This document shows, in pieces, positions 45,940-58,792 of a stretch of DNA of 64,000 nt (positions are counted from its first letter, which is position 1; every line of letters begins with the position of its first letter). The notes under the pieces are model-generated. The model saw only the letters and a list, made by a program, of their open reading frames with translations. It was not told the DNA's origin and ran no database searches. The DNA comes from Pseudoneurospora amorphoporcata. Its lineage: Eukaryota > Ascomycota > Sordariomycetes > Sordariales > Sordariaceae. The position numbers were made by a program, and so were the translations under genes. The stretch spans positions 1 to 64,000 of the forward strand of contig MU859081.1 in NCBI GenBank assembly GCA_033297205.1, written 5' to 3'.

Positions 45940-46504
45940 GAGACCAGTGCTGCTGAGAAGATTGCCAAGCTCGTCGGCGTTTGTTAGAAAAGCATTTGAC
46001 ATTCCTCCCGCCAGTTATGGGAGGAGATTGTTGCATCACCATCAAGTTCATCATCCATCAGTCCATACCGTGAGAGCATATTCGTTCGTGTTCACTTTGT
46101 TGACCGGCTGCACGACCTCCATCAATGCTTCAGTAGAGGCTCTCCGTGTAGATAAAAGCTCTGCCGTCTGGGCACCGAGATACATCCCATCTGCGTCCTT
46201 GTGAACATTGACACTGAAAATGAACTTCAAAGATGCGCTGTCTTGCGGAAGGATAAACTCAACTAAACCACTTGAAATAAACGTCGCAAAAACCTAACCC
46301 TTTCATATCTCATTTCACCAAAAGGACCTTACATGGAATAACAGCAGACCCAACGCCGCAAACCCCTAAACGTAATCTTATCATACCCATGCTGTGCGTA
46401 ACTGCTTAAATGCCGTGTGCTGGTGATTGTTCTTGAAACACGGTAGAACGAGAGGTTCGACAAATCATTTCGAGGAGGCGGAACCTCCGTCGAACGCCAT
46501 GCGC
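45940..46504. other. Convergent intergenic region
   Basis: 3' flanks of MYG1 and IGO1; no gene is recognised. Confidence 0.4.
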
Positions 46505-47230
46505 TTATTTTTCTGGATGTTTATTGTCGGATAGGGATGGGCTCGTCTGGTCAGCAGACGCGGCTGAGGTGGTATCGGCAGCGGCTTGCTCTTGCTGCTG
46601 CTGCTGTTGTCCGGCCCCCACATTGTGTTCGCTGCTGCCGAGAGCTTCAAGTTCCTCCGCGCTGAGCCCGCGGTTGAGGTAGCTGCTTTCCTTGACCGGA
46701 CTGCCGGCTTGAGGTCCCATGTTGCTGTGCTGATGAACAAGGTGATGGGCTTGCGCCAGGCCGCTGGCACCGTTGATGCCGCCGCCGGGGCTCGTCAAAT
46801 GGGGAATGTTCTCGGGGACAGGGTGCTGGCTGCCTACTGAGCCTGTGTCGACACTGTCGCCCTTGCCAGCCTTGCTCATGGCATAGTCGCCGCTGTCAAA
46901 ATACTTGCGCTCCTTGAGATGCTTGGCGAATTGGTCGCTGCGGCTGGGCAGCTTGCCGTACAGACGGAACAGGCGTTGTTCCTCGGGGGAGAGCGACTGT
47001 AAGATTGGGAGAATCGTCAGCGTGGGTACCCGTGACGCAAGTTTTGCAAGTTGTTGCGTTGTGCTGGGAGCCCGCAGTGGTTCATGGGTGTCATTCATGG
47101 TGTTGGAGTTGGGTGGTGTCTTCCGAGCCCAACCGCGCCCGGCTGAAGTGGTCTGATGGTGTTGTTGCTGCACTGACGGATCATGTCAACTTACCTGAAT
47201 GTCAACCTTCTTTGCCTGGTGGGGATTCAT
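46505..47230 (-). CDS. IGO1: Endosulfine family protein (PP2A inhibitor Igo1/2)
   Basis: Two exons: 47230-47195 and 46996-46505, with a 198-nt intron, giving 175 residues. The first exon encodes only MNPHQAKKVDIQ, which matches the family N-terminus. The second continues SLSPEEQRLFRLYGKLPSR and contains the endosulfine core KYFDSGDYAMSKAGK. Ser47 in FDSGDY is the site phosphorylated by Greatwall/Rim15 kinase; the phosphorylated form inhibits PP2A-B55 and promotes quiescence and mRNA protection on nutrient limitation. The C-terminal part is low-complexity with a Gln run near 145-152. The intron is not a multiple-frame isoform, as its second in-frame codon is followed by a stop. Confidence 0.92.
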
Positions 47231-47785
47231 GGCTGCAGTTTGAATTCAGTCGGGTGCTCTGCTTTGCGCTCAACCGCTGGCTCTTCTCGAGGTCGTTATG
47301 ATTCACAATGGATCGATCGCAGGTGTTATGGACCCTTTCAGTCTTGCTGGATTCTGCTGGCTGCCGGTCGCCTGGCTGTCGGTCGCAAGCCTGCCGTTCG
47401 CTTATGATGGTCGCGGAACGTCGAGGACGGGGCGGCCAAGATGATGCAAGACGTCGATGGAAGCCTGTGGATGCACGACAAAGGTACGGTATTGGGGTGC
47501 TTGCCAGGGTGCCCGCGCTGTCATCTGGTGTTCTCACTTGCACTTATTAGAAGAATAGGTAGGTGAGGAGGGGCGACGCAGACGGGAAGATGGGGTCAAG
47601 AGGCGGGACCATCAACTCTTGTGGGACACTTGGAGCGAGCTACGCACTGAGTGCGGCAGTCGAGGTGCAGCATTGCCTGCCGGGACTGTCTGCTTCTTAT
47701 CAGTAACCAAGGGCACAGGTACCTTATTACCTCTAGGTAGGTAGGTAGTCCCTCTTAACCACGTAGACTCAACCAAGTGTTCGTG
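47231..47785. other. Upstream region of IGO1
   Basis: No gene is recognised. A CTAGGTAGGTAGGTAG stretch lies near 47732-47748. Confidence 0.4.
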
Positions 47786-47787
47786 TA

Positions 47788-48153
47788 CAGTATTTACCCC
47801 TGCTTTTGCAAACCCCCCCCCTTATGCAAAAACCCTACCTATTGGAACGGTTACTGGATGCATTATTTACACGCCCATACTGGGACTGCAAACTGCAAAG
47901 TGCAACAGTTTCGAGCTGAAATTTACATAAGCAAGGGTGTTGACAGAGGATATCTTGCACCTGACAGGGGTGTCAGCAGGTGAAAACAGCTGCAATCGGC
48001 TGCCAAACTAGAGGGTTAGGGTTGCAAAAATTCCAGATTCGGTCAGATTCTGGCACTCAACCCTCTATAGGTGGTACTATGTAATGCAAATACCCTACTT
48101 ATTGCAAAAACATCGCTGCAAGAATTGAGTTGCATTAACAGGGGTAAACACTG
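47788..48153. mobile_element. 366-bp MITE of the Tc1/mariner-pogo (Fot1-like) type
   Basis: The element is flanked by TA on each side (47786-47787 and 48154-48155). It has terminal inverted repeats of about 24 bp: left CAGTATTTACCCCTG..TTGCAA and right, in reverse complement, CAGTGTTTACCCCTG..ATGCAA. Ends beginning CAGT with a TA target duplication are typical of pogo/Fot1 transposons. There is no transposase frame, so it would depend on a full-length relative elsewhere. Sub-terminal segments (GCAAAAACCCTACCTATTG near 47827 and GCAAATACCCTACTTATTG near 48086) form an internal direct repeat. Confidence 0.8.
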
Positions 48154-48893
48154 TACAACTGTCAGTTCGGACCAGATGGTTCATGCGCTACTCTATCTAA
48201 TGTAATAGGGTGCTGTTGGAGATTCAAGTGACTTTGTCTTTCTGTTCAAGTCGGAACCGTCGCTCCATGAGGCCCATGATGGGCAACCGCATCGTTTCAC
48301 ACATCCTTGCTCCTCAGCATTCCAATCTCTAATAGAGCGTTCGCCGTCTCGCTTGTATACACTAGGATAATGACCAACCCGATCTTCATGGAACATATTT
48401 GTTACTGCCGCGGCCTCCATATTGCTTGCTGAGAAGAGGGGGAACAGAATGTCAGACACCCAGTCGTGCCATTCAGCCGAGCTAGGATGGCGGGCCTGAT
48501 CAACAGTGACATACGTAATGCCATGAGGGCACCTGCAGTGGTCTGTAGTTTCTACCAGTCACCAGATCCGTCAAATGTTTTCCAAGGCAGGTGCTATGCT
48601 GTCTCAGCTTGATGTCTGCGACGGACATTGTTAATCTGATGTGATGGGACAGTTTGGGGGAGCCAACCAAAGGGTTGCTTTATTGACGCATGTACCAACA
48701 AATAGCCTTCCCAATATAGGTACTACACGCCTTACTGTCCGATTCCCTTCCTCGTGTCTCGACCCTACTTGAGAGGCCCGAGTATAACAAGCCAACCTCG
48801 CAATTCTTAACCATCCTGTTCGTAATCGAGCGTATCTTCACAAAACTCATCTAGAACAGGGCCCTCTCTTTCCTTTAGTCTCATGTCTGTCCC
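48154..48893. other. Intergenic region
   Basis: 3' flank of the glutaminase gene; no gene is recognised. Confidence 0.4.
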
Positions 48894-51416
48894 TCAGGAA
48901 GGCAACGCCAACAATGCAAATGTTCCGCCCACGACAGGCCTGGCCACAAACGTCGGTCCGTTCTGCGGATATCCACCCGTCTCTGCATCATACAGATCTG
49001 TCATGGCTCGATTCGTTGTCGTATCACTGACCCAAGTTGCGAGCTTATTGATTAGCAGTGCCTTGGTGTCTGGACCGGCAACTGCCGCTGCAAACATCAT
49101 CCAGTCTGACTTGGTCCAGGTATGGCGTGTATCAAGCGGGACGGCGTATTTCAGCGCAATGCTTTGGTAGAAGTTGGACTGCATGTCGAAAATTGACTGG
49201 TCGACAAAGTTGAGGTCCAAGAGCTTATCTGCGTAGATGTTGTAGAGAAGACCTGTTGTGCTTTGTTAGAGTGCTTAATCCTATGAAAAGCGGAAAAGAA
49301 AAGGAAAAAGGTGAATTCCATGGGACACGTCCGAGGGCAAGTAAACAAAGCGAACAAAGAGGGAAATATCCTCACCATGGCTGTTCTTGTCACCATAGCT
49401 CAAAGTCGTGTGTGGAAGGTCGGTATCATTGTTGATGGCTAGAACCTTCCAATGCTCCAAGTACTCATCTGCAATCGCACCCCAGTTATCGCTGTTGGAA
49501 GTCAGGTTGGCAATTCTGCTCATTGCCTTGAGGCCAATGATGCCTTTAATGGCCAAGTTTGTTTGATTTCTAGCCAAAGCATGTCAGTTAGAGTCACCCT
49601 TGCGACGCGGAACAGAATGTAAACATACGCCAAGGTCCCGGCAAAGTCGTCCGTGCTGAGCTGGTTAGACGGGATCAGTGAATCCTCGACCAGGAACTCT
49701 GCCCATTGCGAGAGTATCGGATAGTGTTTCTTGAGATAGCTGGTATCACCCGTGCGCTCGGCATAAGCCAGCGTCATGATGACCATGTTCCCACATTCCT
49801 CCAACGGCATCGGCTCGTCATTGCCAGAAGGATAACCCTTCGCAACTGGGAAAGTTCCCAGATCATGCTCGGCCCATTTGTTCGGGTACGCGCCGCTCTC
49901 CTGGTTCTCAAATAGAGGATCGAGTAGGTACCGTGCCAATGTCGCATTCAGGTACAGCACAATAGGGTATGCTGGGAATATGACATCAACCGTTTGGATG
50001 TCGCTGTTCGAGCTGATTTCTTTTAAGAAGATGTAGGGTTTCGAAGGTGTTCCGCCGAACTGAAGTGCCCCAAAGCTTTGGCGGACTGTGAGCGTCGTGA
50101 TGGCCGCGTAGTCCTGGCCGCCCGCCTTGACCGAGTCCTGCTGAATCGTTTTATCCAGTTCGTTGCTGTGAGCCGCTGCATACTGGTAATCATCGTAAAA
50201 TGCGTCGATGGCATGTCGGTCATCGTGGTTGAAGTAGGACTGCCACAGTCCAGGGACCGCATCGAGGGTCTTGTTGATGCCTGCGAAGTGGATAACATTG
50301 TCTTGGATCAATCCCAATGTGAACAGCCGTTCTACATCGCCATTCCCAACGTCGCCGAGGTCATGGGAGAATCCAAACACCGGCCTACGATGGTCAGTTG
50401 TGGTTCGTGACACCGGAATCCAATCATGTAACCGGAAACTCACCAATTATCCTGGACAGCTCTGAAAGTGTCGTCTACGGTATTAGCCAGTGTTTGGTTG
50501 GTTGCAAACTGATTTCGTACGACTTGGTCAGAGCCTATTTGCCAGCTCAGCTGCATCGAAATGTTAGTTAACCGTGGAATTCCACTTCCCCTAATTCTTC
50601 AGCTTGACCAGATGACTGTACTTACGCCACTGTCGGAGCCAGTAGTAAAATACCACCTTCCCCAAGCTGCGATCTCGCCATTCTCGCCGTACTCGACTTG
50701 CTCGGTCCGTTGGAATGTATGATAATCCAGCTGGTTGGTTTTGTCGTGAGCCCAAGTGATCTTCTGGGAGAGATCACCGCTTGCCCATTCTTGGGGTCAA
50801 TCATTAGCTCGACAAGCAAGCACATCGGCGGCACGGGAATGATGGGATATGGGATGGACACCAACCTCCAGAAACGTCCATATATAGCCGGACATCATGT
50901 GTCCCTCCGTCAGCAGATTTGGCCTTTGCTGAGATATACGAAAACTGCTGCGATTGCCTGGAAAGATCATCTGCGAACACCGGAGATAGAAAGGTGACGG
51001 TAAGGTTGACCTTGCCGTCCACGTCGAAGACGAATATGCTCTTGGTTGACGTATACTCCAAGGACAGTTGGTTGACGACAGTATTCTGAGAGGCTTTCCC
51101 CATCCAGTTGAACACCTTCCCGTCAACTGCGACCAGGCCCTGCCAGCCCAGGATCTGTGTACTGAACAAATGCGAGATTTCATTAGTCGGTAATAGCAAC
51201 GCCAAATGTGCGGATGACTGACACTTACGTCCAGTGTCGCGGCCAGTTATCCGGAAGCAGGCACTCAGGCTCACATTGCAGCCACGAGTTCAAATACGGT
51301 GTCCGGACCGTCAACGGTACCGCTGGTGGCCTTGCCGGCTTGTAAGTCGAGGCCCGCACAGTAGCCATTCCGCAACACATTGCAGCCACAATGACCGCAA
51401 TCTTAGGAGACCACAT
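48894..51416 (-). CDS. gtaA: Secreted glutaminase, GtaA type
   Basis: Seven exons: 51416-51229, 51161-50866, 50789-50626, 50550-50444, 50384-49629, 49569-49376 and 49252-48894. All junctions keep phase, giving 687 residues, close to the usual 690 of the family. A signal peptide is evident (hydrophobic 5-22, VIVAAMCCGMATVRAS). Then comes the N-terminal domain (PPAVPLTVRTPYLNSWL..., VFNWMG), followed by the alpha/alpha-barrel C-terminal part with QDYAAITTLTVRQSFGA, FPAYPIVLYLNATLARYLL, ECGNMVIMTLAYAERTGD and GGYPQNGPTFVARPVVGG. The family hydrolyses extracellular L-glutamine to glutamate and ammonia, as in Aspergillus GtaA. It should be secreted. No neighbouring gene suggests a cluster. Confidence 0.93.
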
Positions 51417-54400
51417 CGCGGGAAGAAACTATGGGGGCGCTTCGGAAAGGTAAAGTGCCGGACGGAAGAGAATGAGCAATAACTAGAAGGGGAAGTTGTC
51501 CGATGCTTGCGGAGCTAGTGACGTGCGTCTGGAAAATGCCAATGCATGCAGAAGGGGCTGTCCTGGTTTGACAAATGCGGGAGGACTGCAAGTTAGGGGT
51601 CCGTGAGAGTGGATGGACACAACCCAGATGTTATAGGAAAAGAAAGATGATATCAGTCGAAACGAGCTTGGGGGACAAGTTGGTTATTGATCACAAGGAG
51701 TTGTCAGTTCATTTCGTGACAAACAAAAACCAACCCTTGACGCATGGTTCTCCAGCCTCTGTTCCCTGAGCCAGACTGTGACGAGGACAGATGAACTTAT
51801 CATCCTATGCTTTGACGGCCATGGACGGGGCTCGACTTCAGGCATGGGGAAAAGTTAGTTCTGGGCGTTTGTTGATCACGGTGGTTGTATTGTCTGTCTC
51901 CGACCGGGCAAGCTTGACCATCGAGGTCAGCACGAGCATTGTAACCTCCTGCATGATGTCGATGCACATGCCGTGACTACGGGAGAGCTGTGGTAGCATC
52001 TTGGAGAACAAGACTAGGTATCCACAACCTCGCACCCATAACGCTCGGAGAAACACTTGGAAAATTAGATTAGGAATCCAACGTCCCGACCTCCTCTTGA
52101 ACAAATGCACCGGCAAGTGTCGTCTCGTCTTATAAGTCTGCATGCAGCCTGACCTAAGACGGGCCTCAACGTTAGCCTATGTACCTCCCCATCACGAGGG
52201 GAAACAAAGAGGAGACACAACAGAGCAAGCATTTATGCCGGTATGACCCATGAGCATGCGTTGTCCAGAGGAAGTGGGAATAGCCGTTGAAGAGGGGGTT
52301 GGAATGTCAACCCTGGGAAGATAATAGTCTTGTGGGGTACTGCGAAACCCACAATGTGGGTAGTGAGTTGGTGAACCCAAGAGACAAAGTGTTGACAACA
52401 GCAGGTATGACAGCAGGACCCCGAAATCGTTACCTCCAACAAGACGATTGATGAGGAAAGACAAGAAGCATATTGGAAAATGGATGTGACCACCCCACAA
52501 TCATATGCCCGCAGCTATTGCCATTATCGTTGTCTGAAGAGGGAAGGTGAGTTTACGAACCTGCTATACATTGAGAGGTTAGATGTTGGATCGAAACTCA
52601 ACTAACGAATGTAAGCCTCGGCCACCAGTTGATGGTTGGGTGAGCGGATGGAAAATCGGGGTCCAAGGGTCTCCCGAGATTACCTTTGCAGGAACCAAAC
52701 GCAGCCGTGACTCATCGTCACCAGTCTCGACTCCAGCTTTAAGATGAGTTTATATAAAAAAGACACTGACTTTGTATCAATCTAGTGACGTTGGAAAGTC
52801 GCTGCATACGCTCCGGTCAACCCTTAGCAAGTGGCCTTTTCGAAATGGCTAACAGATCAGTTGGGGTTGTATGTACAAGATGGAATGCACCGTACAAATG
52901 TCAACTAGCCGAGCATTCAACCTAACCTAGTCCGAGGCAATGGCGCTGGTCTGCCAACACAAACATGTGGTTGTTGATTCGTGACGTTCGAGAATCCAAT
53001 GCATGATGCCGCGGGGTTTTAGCGTTGCACGATGAAAGAAGGAAAGCTTCCACTTTTGTTGCTCAACTAGTCGGCTGAAGTGACTAGCCACCAACCAGGA
53101 TCAGAATGCCGACACGATGCTACACATGAAGGCTGGCGAGAGCCTCACTGAGGCGGGCAGACGGTGCGTCATGCATACTAGGATGAAACTCCAAGTGGTG
53201 GGTCTGTCTTTTAGTGTCCGAGTCCTGGCCATTTCACCAATCCATTACTCTTCTCGGGTCTGACAGGTGATTCATGCCATAGCATGTGTGTTACTATCAA
53301 CCGCAAGAGGGTGCTTGCTTGCGTCTCCAGCTTCACACTACATCTTGTCTGCTTTTGTTGAGAAGCATTGATACCGCCGAACGTCATCACATGCTGATGA
53401 GGTATGTATTATGTTCAGATCATGAGACCGAAGGCAACCGGTCATTTGGGTGCCAAGGAGGCGAAGGATATTGTGCGGCAGTTGCATTTCGGACAAGTGT
53501 ACGCTGCGAAATGATACCTTCGCTAAACCGGGAATTGGCCGGGAAGTTTTAAGGTCCTCGACAAGATTGCTGACCGTTTTGCGACAGAGCTTCATCATAT
53601 GCGCCTTGTTTAAGGCTGTGTGACGTTTCATTGCCTTGTACACTCACTGTTGGGAACCACCACGTGTCGTTGTTTGGCTCTCAGCACATATGCAGTAGTG
53701 GAATGAAGTGGGAGCCCGTCGTCTTGTGTCTCATTGTCGCAATGGATCTACGAAAAACCGACTTTTCTGGAAGGTCGTATGGATTGGTGACCGTGATCGT
53801 GACCAGGACGGACTTGTAGATTCAGGATGATCCAACCCCCCGCAATACTCGACTGTGTTCCGGTCCGACTCAATGAGGGGTTCCATTATGCAATATCCGT
53901 CAGTTGCGTGACCCTTCCGGGGGACCAGCAACGAGTCGAAAAGTATCGACGCAAGACACACCTGAATTTCTTGCGGTTAGTGTTGACATATTGGCCCTCT
54001 CGGTCACAGGATTTCTGAAAGCCAGTCCAAAGCTTCTGAACCAGGTTGTTGGGCCGATCAGACAGCTGTAGGGCATCCGTTCTCTCGAGCCCGTATCTCT
54101 TCCAAGAGGAATCAGTCATTTGAGAGCACAGCTATGACGGAGTGTCACCGTGCCACGCGCTAGCTTGCAGCCTTGTTGGTGCCCACCTGCCTTTGGTATC
54201 ACGGACAAAACAACTTGTATTTGTTTTGATTCATCTGCAATACCATGGTTAGCGTCAACGCGGCCCTTTCCATGCATGATAAATCCCGGAGTTTGGAAGG
54301 CAGTGCGATATAAAAGGAGGAGGAAGGGGGGGTTACTTGACACCTACACCGTAATGATTTGGCAGACGCTGTAGCCATTGCGATATAGACTGGCTGCGGC

Positions 54401-54455
54401 GTTCCGAAGCGTTGAGGAACAACCTGAGCAGCAGTGCTTTACTATCGAGAATGGG
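51417..54455. other. 3 kb gene-poor region
   Basis: It starts with the glutaminase promoter. No recognised gene lies in the rest; frames up to about 100 codons show no domains. Confidence 0.4.
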
Positions 54456-55630
54456 TCATAGTCCTTCCTTGGCGAGCATGTCGGCAATGTCGAGGTAGAA
54501 GGCAATTGCGTTAAACCTGGGGATGACCGAGTCAGAAAGAAACCAAAGTAAGGGAAGGGGAGTGGATATGAGCGGCTTCAGAACTTACGTTGGTGGCCTG
54601 CCCATCCACTTTTGCCAGGTGAAGCGGAATCTATTGCTCCAGTTGATGAGATCAAGATGGTTCACACCCGAGAGCGTTCCTTTGTACGTGCCCCACTGGC
54701 TGCTCTGGACACTGACAAGACCATCATTGGGCCCTTCAATGTCGTGGATAATTCCATGGGAGAGGCGGAAAGGGGAAAGGAGTGGTGGTTTATCGTGGAC
54801 CATGGCTCCGTACGAGAAGTAGCGGACCTCGGGATCATCGGGTGTCTTGGGGTTGAAATGTTCAAGCATGTACTTTTTGGTCAGCTGGTTGAAGGCGCCC
54901 GTCTCGAAGCCGGTGATGCGCTCCCACACGTTGTAAAGGCTGGGCAAGCGTTCAGGGCCAATTTCATCCATCAAGTAGTCGGCGAAGGTGCTGCCATGGT
55001 GGGGAGTGGCGACGGTAACGAGCGACTTGACTCTCACCCCGGCGGGTTTGAGCTGCGAGATCATATATCGAGCATCCAACCCGCCCATGCTGTGGGCTAT
55101 GATGTTGACGCTCTTACCCTGGGCCTGGGCCTCAATGCCACGGGCCAGCTCAGCTGCACGCTGCTCGACCGAGCTGCTTGGAGGGACGGTGGTGGTGATG
55201 ACCTCACATTTCCTCCTGCTCAGAGCGTCTTTGATGCCGTGCCAGTAGTGGATGGAAGGCAGAAAGGAACCGGCGAGCTTGAGTTCGGCAAAGCCAAGGA
55301 GGCCGTGGGCCAGAACAATGGGGTTTTGGGGTGTTTCTGGAGCAGTCAGTGGCTCGTGCTTTAGGACTCGGTCTAGAATAGACGGAACTCACCATAGTGG
55401 TCTCTGAGGATGGCATAGTCGTCTACGATTTCCTTGCCCAGGTACTCCTTGGGTGCAAATTTGTTTCGTGGATCCAAGCTTTGGCGACGACAAGACGATG
55501 ACGCTCCGAAGTAGCGCCTGGCTGTTAGTGTTGTTGTGTTTGGAGGCAGCATCGTCCTTGCAGCGCAACGGAGTAGACTCGTTCGCGCGGGCACCGCCAC
55601 TGCTACGATAACGGCCCATCCTGTCTCCAT
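54456..55630 (-). CDS. TGL2: Alpha/beta-hydrolase lipase, Tgl2-like triacylglycerol lipase
   Basis: Three exons: 55630-55393, 55336-54589 and 54516-54456, giving 348 residues. The N-terminus has an amphipathic Arg/Ala/Thr-rich stretch that could be a mitochondrial presequence. The core begins PIVLAHGLLGFAEL (oxyanion-loop HGLLG). The nucleophile elbow is IIAHSMGGLDAR with Ser162, followed by VTVATPHHGSTFADYL. The acidic and His parts of the triad are expected in GPNDGLVSVQSSQWG (Asp) and GVNHLDLINW (His). This is the layout of yeast Tgl2, a mitochondrial lipase acting on tri- and diacylglycerols. The short last exon (FNAIAFYLDIADMLAKEGL) fits the family's C-terminal helix. Localisation is inference. 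Confidence 0.88.
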
Positions 55631-56858
55631 GCTGCCTCAGCACTGCAATGCGCTGCAATGCGCTGTCGGTCGGTCAAATGTGCCGGTCGAAGGAGAAGCT
55701 GATGCTTGGCTACCTATCGGGCCGGTGTTTTGTGTCAGTGTGGATGGTGTTCGCCGGGTGGCAACGCTCAGCGCGACAGTGGTTCTGGATCTCGAAGGCC
55801 ACAACTCGGCAAGTCAGACACTAACAGAGCTTGCGTAGCATTTGCAGGCAAGCTGTTAGCTAGCTTGCTTCAGACGATAACTTCCCTTTTGAGGAACCAA
55901 GAGTGATGAACAGCTGGTTCGTGCGTTTTCAATTGATCGATCCGGATCCACCTCACCCAGAACCAACCCCCGCCATCTGGGCAGAGTTGTATACCGCGCT
56001 TATTAACGTCGTTTGGCTCGGTTAAACACGTCAATGGCATGTGAGCGTTCCAACCGGAATATGTCGGCGCTGGCCCGTAGTGTTGGCACTATCGATCTTC
56101 ATTGGTAGTCTGCCGCCTTAGCACCAACACCAATCTCCCATTGGCCAGATGAGACGCTATCACAGAGACTGCAGCCCTTTGCCGACCAACACTACCAATG
56201 TTCACCAGCCTCGATGCAACCAAACATTAATGCCCCAAGGGCCCCCAAAACCAAGGTCACCCAGTGTGTCGACGCCAGAACGTTGGGATTTCGCGGGCAA
56301 TGCCCGGTCGCTCTAGACTTCACTTTGGACCAAGTGTACGGTACCTTTACATGCCACGATGCTCTCTGTTAATCACGGATGATTGTGACAAAGAGAGGAC
56401 ATATGACTGGAAAAGCCAGAGATAGTGTGATTATAGAATCCAGCTCCAACATTTGCTAGCCATGGCAATAAGGTTCTGACAAACATGAGTGAAACAAACA
56501 ACGGCCCGACACTCATTCACTACCCCCGGCGTCTTATTCGTACTGTGTCGGCAGCAGGTGCGCTTCTGGCTGATCGGCAATCTGCCATCTTCACCTTCTG
56601 GTTCTCCTCTCGAACATGGTCCTTAAGCGCCCGGTACTATGCCGTCCCAGTTTGTCGGGTCAGTATCGAGGCGAGGCCGGAAAGACATCCTGACCGTGGG
56701 GATGGGTAGTGAGGTCAAAATATATCTCTGGGAAGGGCGCGCCACCACCCGACGGCCATGCTCATGTCTCTTCCCAGTCGCATGTCGCCCATAGCGCATA
56801 CCGACCCGGTATCAACTCTCTCAACGTCCAAGGCGGCTCCAAATCCGACGACAACAAC
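55631..56858. other. Intergenic region
   Basis: Promoter sides of the divergent lipase and RTA1-like genes. The frame of the latter is open from 56709 without an ATG. Nothing else is recognised. Confidence 0.4.
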
Positions 56859-58195
56859 ATGTTGACCGCCCGAGACTGCACTTCCGACACATCATGCCCC
56901 GTCCCCGGTGGCTTCTTGTCATACCAGACATCCCCTGCTGGCAATGCTTTCATGCTTGCCGCTTTTGCCGCACTCATCCCTATCAACATATTTACCGGAG
57001 TCCGCTACAAAACCCCCCTTTACGCCGTATTAACCACGCTTGGCCTACTCCTCGAGGTTGTGGGCCATGCTGGGAAGATACTGCTACGGTCGAAACCTGC
57101 CAGCCACGGTCGGTTCCTCCTATATATGATAGGGACATTATGGGGACCGACATTTATCAGTGCCGCCGTGTACCTGGTTCTTCCACATGTCATGGTTATC
57201 TATGGCGAGCAGTTCAGCCTCATTCCGGAGCCCGTCTACTGCAATATTGTGTTTGTGGCTCTCGACATCTTCACCTTGGCCTTCCAGTCCATCGGGATAG
57301 CTCTATCGGCTACAAGCGATACCGAGCTTGAGGTATGTGTTGATACCCTGAAACCCTGGCTGCGGCACCTGAATAGCGGTTTACTGACCCTGCAAGTGCA
57401 GAGACATCAGGGGTTGAGCATTCTGTTAACTGGGTTGGCTTTGCAGCTGACAAGTCTTGCCCTCTTCTTGGGTGGCTACTGGTACTTCCGGCTCAAGTTA
57501 TCTCATCGCCGCTTTGTCTTTGATCCCACGTTTTCCATGGTCTACTTGTCTTCTTACTTTAAGAAATTCCTCCTTTGTAAGTTGCGGGCCTTCTCCTTTT
57601 GCTACAGGAGCGGACATCTGTTAACATCAGGACAGGCATACAGGCAGCCTCGGTGCTTCTGCTAGGAAGAGCAGCTATCCGACTGGCTGCTTTTACCAGA
57701 GGGCTTGGAAGCGGCCTCGTGCAATCCCAAGTCGTCTCGCTCGTACTTGACGACACTCTCGTGCTTGTCGCCGCTGTCATACTCTCCATGGCACCTGTTG
57801 GGAGGGCTTTTGGATCATCTTGGGCCGAGACCGCCCCGTTCACGCTTTCGGGCGATGAGTCAGATCTGCCTCTACGCAACTGGCGGCCATCAACAAGCCA
57901 ACACAGAAAGAGAGCCATCTCACAGCCATATCCAGCATCTCCAATGACTGCGGTACCATCTCCGCGGTCTTACATTCATTCCATATATCCGCCACCACCC
58001 CCGCCGCTGGCATCACCGCAGGACAAGCGCGTGTACCAGCGGGCACCATACGAGATTACCCCGGTACAGGTTGTGCCCTACGTGCCCAGCGAAGCGGGAA
58101 GCCCGCCCCTTTCAGGGTCTATGCCGACAGACACGCCGAGGAGAACGCCTAGAGAGGCGCAGAAGCTTGTCGACCCTGATGCGCTTTGGGGCTAG
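56859..58195 (+). CDS. RTA1-like membrane protein (lipid-translocating exporter family)
   Basis: Three exons: 56859-57332, 57402-57576 and 57636-58195, giving 402 residues. The start is the first ATG in frame. Seven hydrophobic segments are visible, as in RTA1 proteins: SPAGNAFMLAAFAALIPIN, YAVLTTLGLLLEVVGHAGK, FISAAVYLVL, VYCNIVFVALDIFTLAFQSIG, ILLTGLALQLTSLALFLGG, IQAASVLLLGRAAIRLA and DDTLVLVAAVILSM. The E-G-(R/K) type motif of the family appears as EVVGHAGK. The segment SSYFKKFLL before the third exon is also typical. The cytosolic tail of about 120 residues is Pro/Ser-rich. The family confers resistance to some lipophilic compounds or moves sphingoid bases; the substrate here is unknown. 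Both introns are short, and the first (69 nt) has no in-frame stop. Confidence 0.85.
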
Positions 58196-58792
58196 GTGCA
58201 GGTACTCGATCTGCTGCTTCTACTCACCTTTACCTTGACCCTTGTTTCTTTAGTAGACCGGACGGCTTCGACAATGTTTTGTTGTGTGTTTGCGTTTTCT
58301 TCTTGCAGATACCATGTGTGATCACTTCGATTTCTTGTGTCGAAGTTGAACTTGCTTTATGACGGCATACGGAGGGGCAACTTGAATGGGTTGGTACCAT
58401 GTGTGGCAGTCGTTCCTTTACCGTATCCCTTTCAATTTTTTTTTTTTTATTTTTTTTTTTTTTTTTATTTTTTTATTTTTTTTTATTTTATTTTTTTCCG
58501 TCAACAGGTTTTGTTTCTTCACAATGATACCACTCCTTTGTACGCGGCGTTGGGGACAGGAAAGATTTATATATACATACATCCCTTGCTTTTACTTTTG
58601 ACCAACGTTCACGTATGGACAACCAAATTAACCGAACATGATCTGCGCTCTAGAATACAAGTGCTGTTAAACCGATCGCGCAACCTGGAAAGCTCAAAGC
58701 ACTGACAGTGTCTAGCTAACCCGTCCTGTGTTCCTAGGCAGGGACCCGAATGAGGGCTTTAGTACGCGCCTATTCATTCCTCATGTGCCACA
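58196..58792. other. Convergent intergenic region with long T/A tract
   Basis: A T-rich tract interrupted by single A residues covers 58436-58497. No gene is recognised. Confidence 0.5.
58436..58497. repeat. Low-complexity T-rich tract
   Basis: Sixty-two bases made of T with seven isolated A. It could be the complement of an A-rich tail or a slippage product. Confidence 0.8.

Noticed and set aside
47000..47173. Continuous frame through the IGO1 intron (start at 47173)
   Set aside because: The splice from 47195 to 46996 gives the conserved endosulfine N-terminus; the intron frame has no conserved residues.
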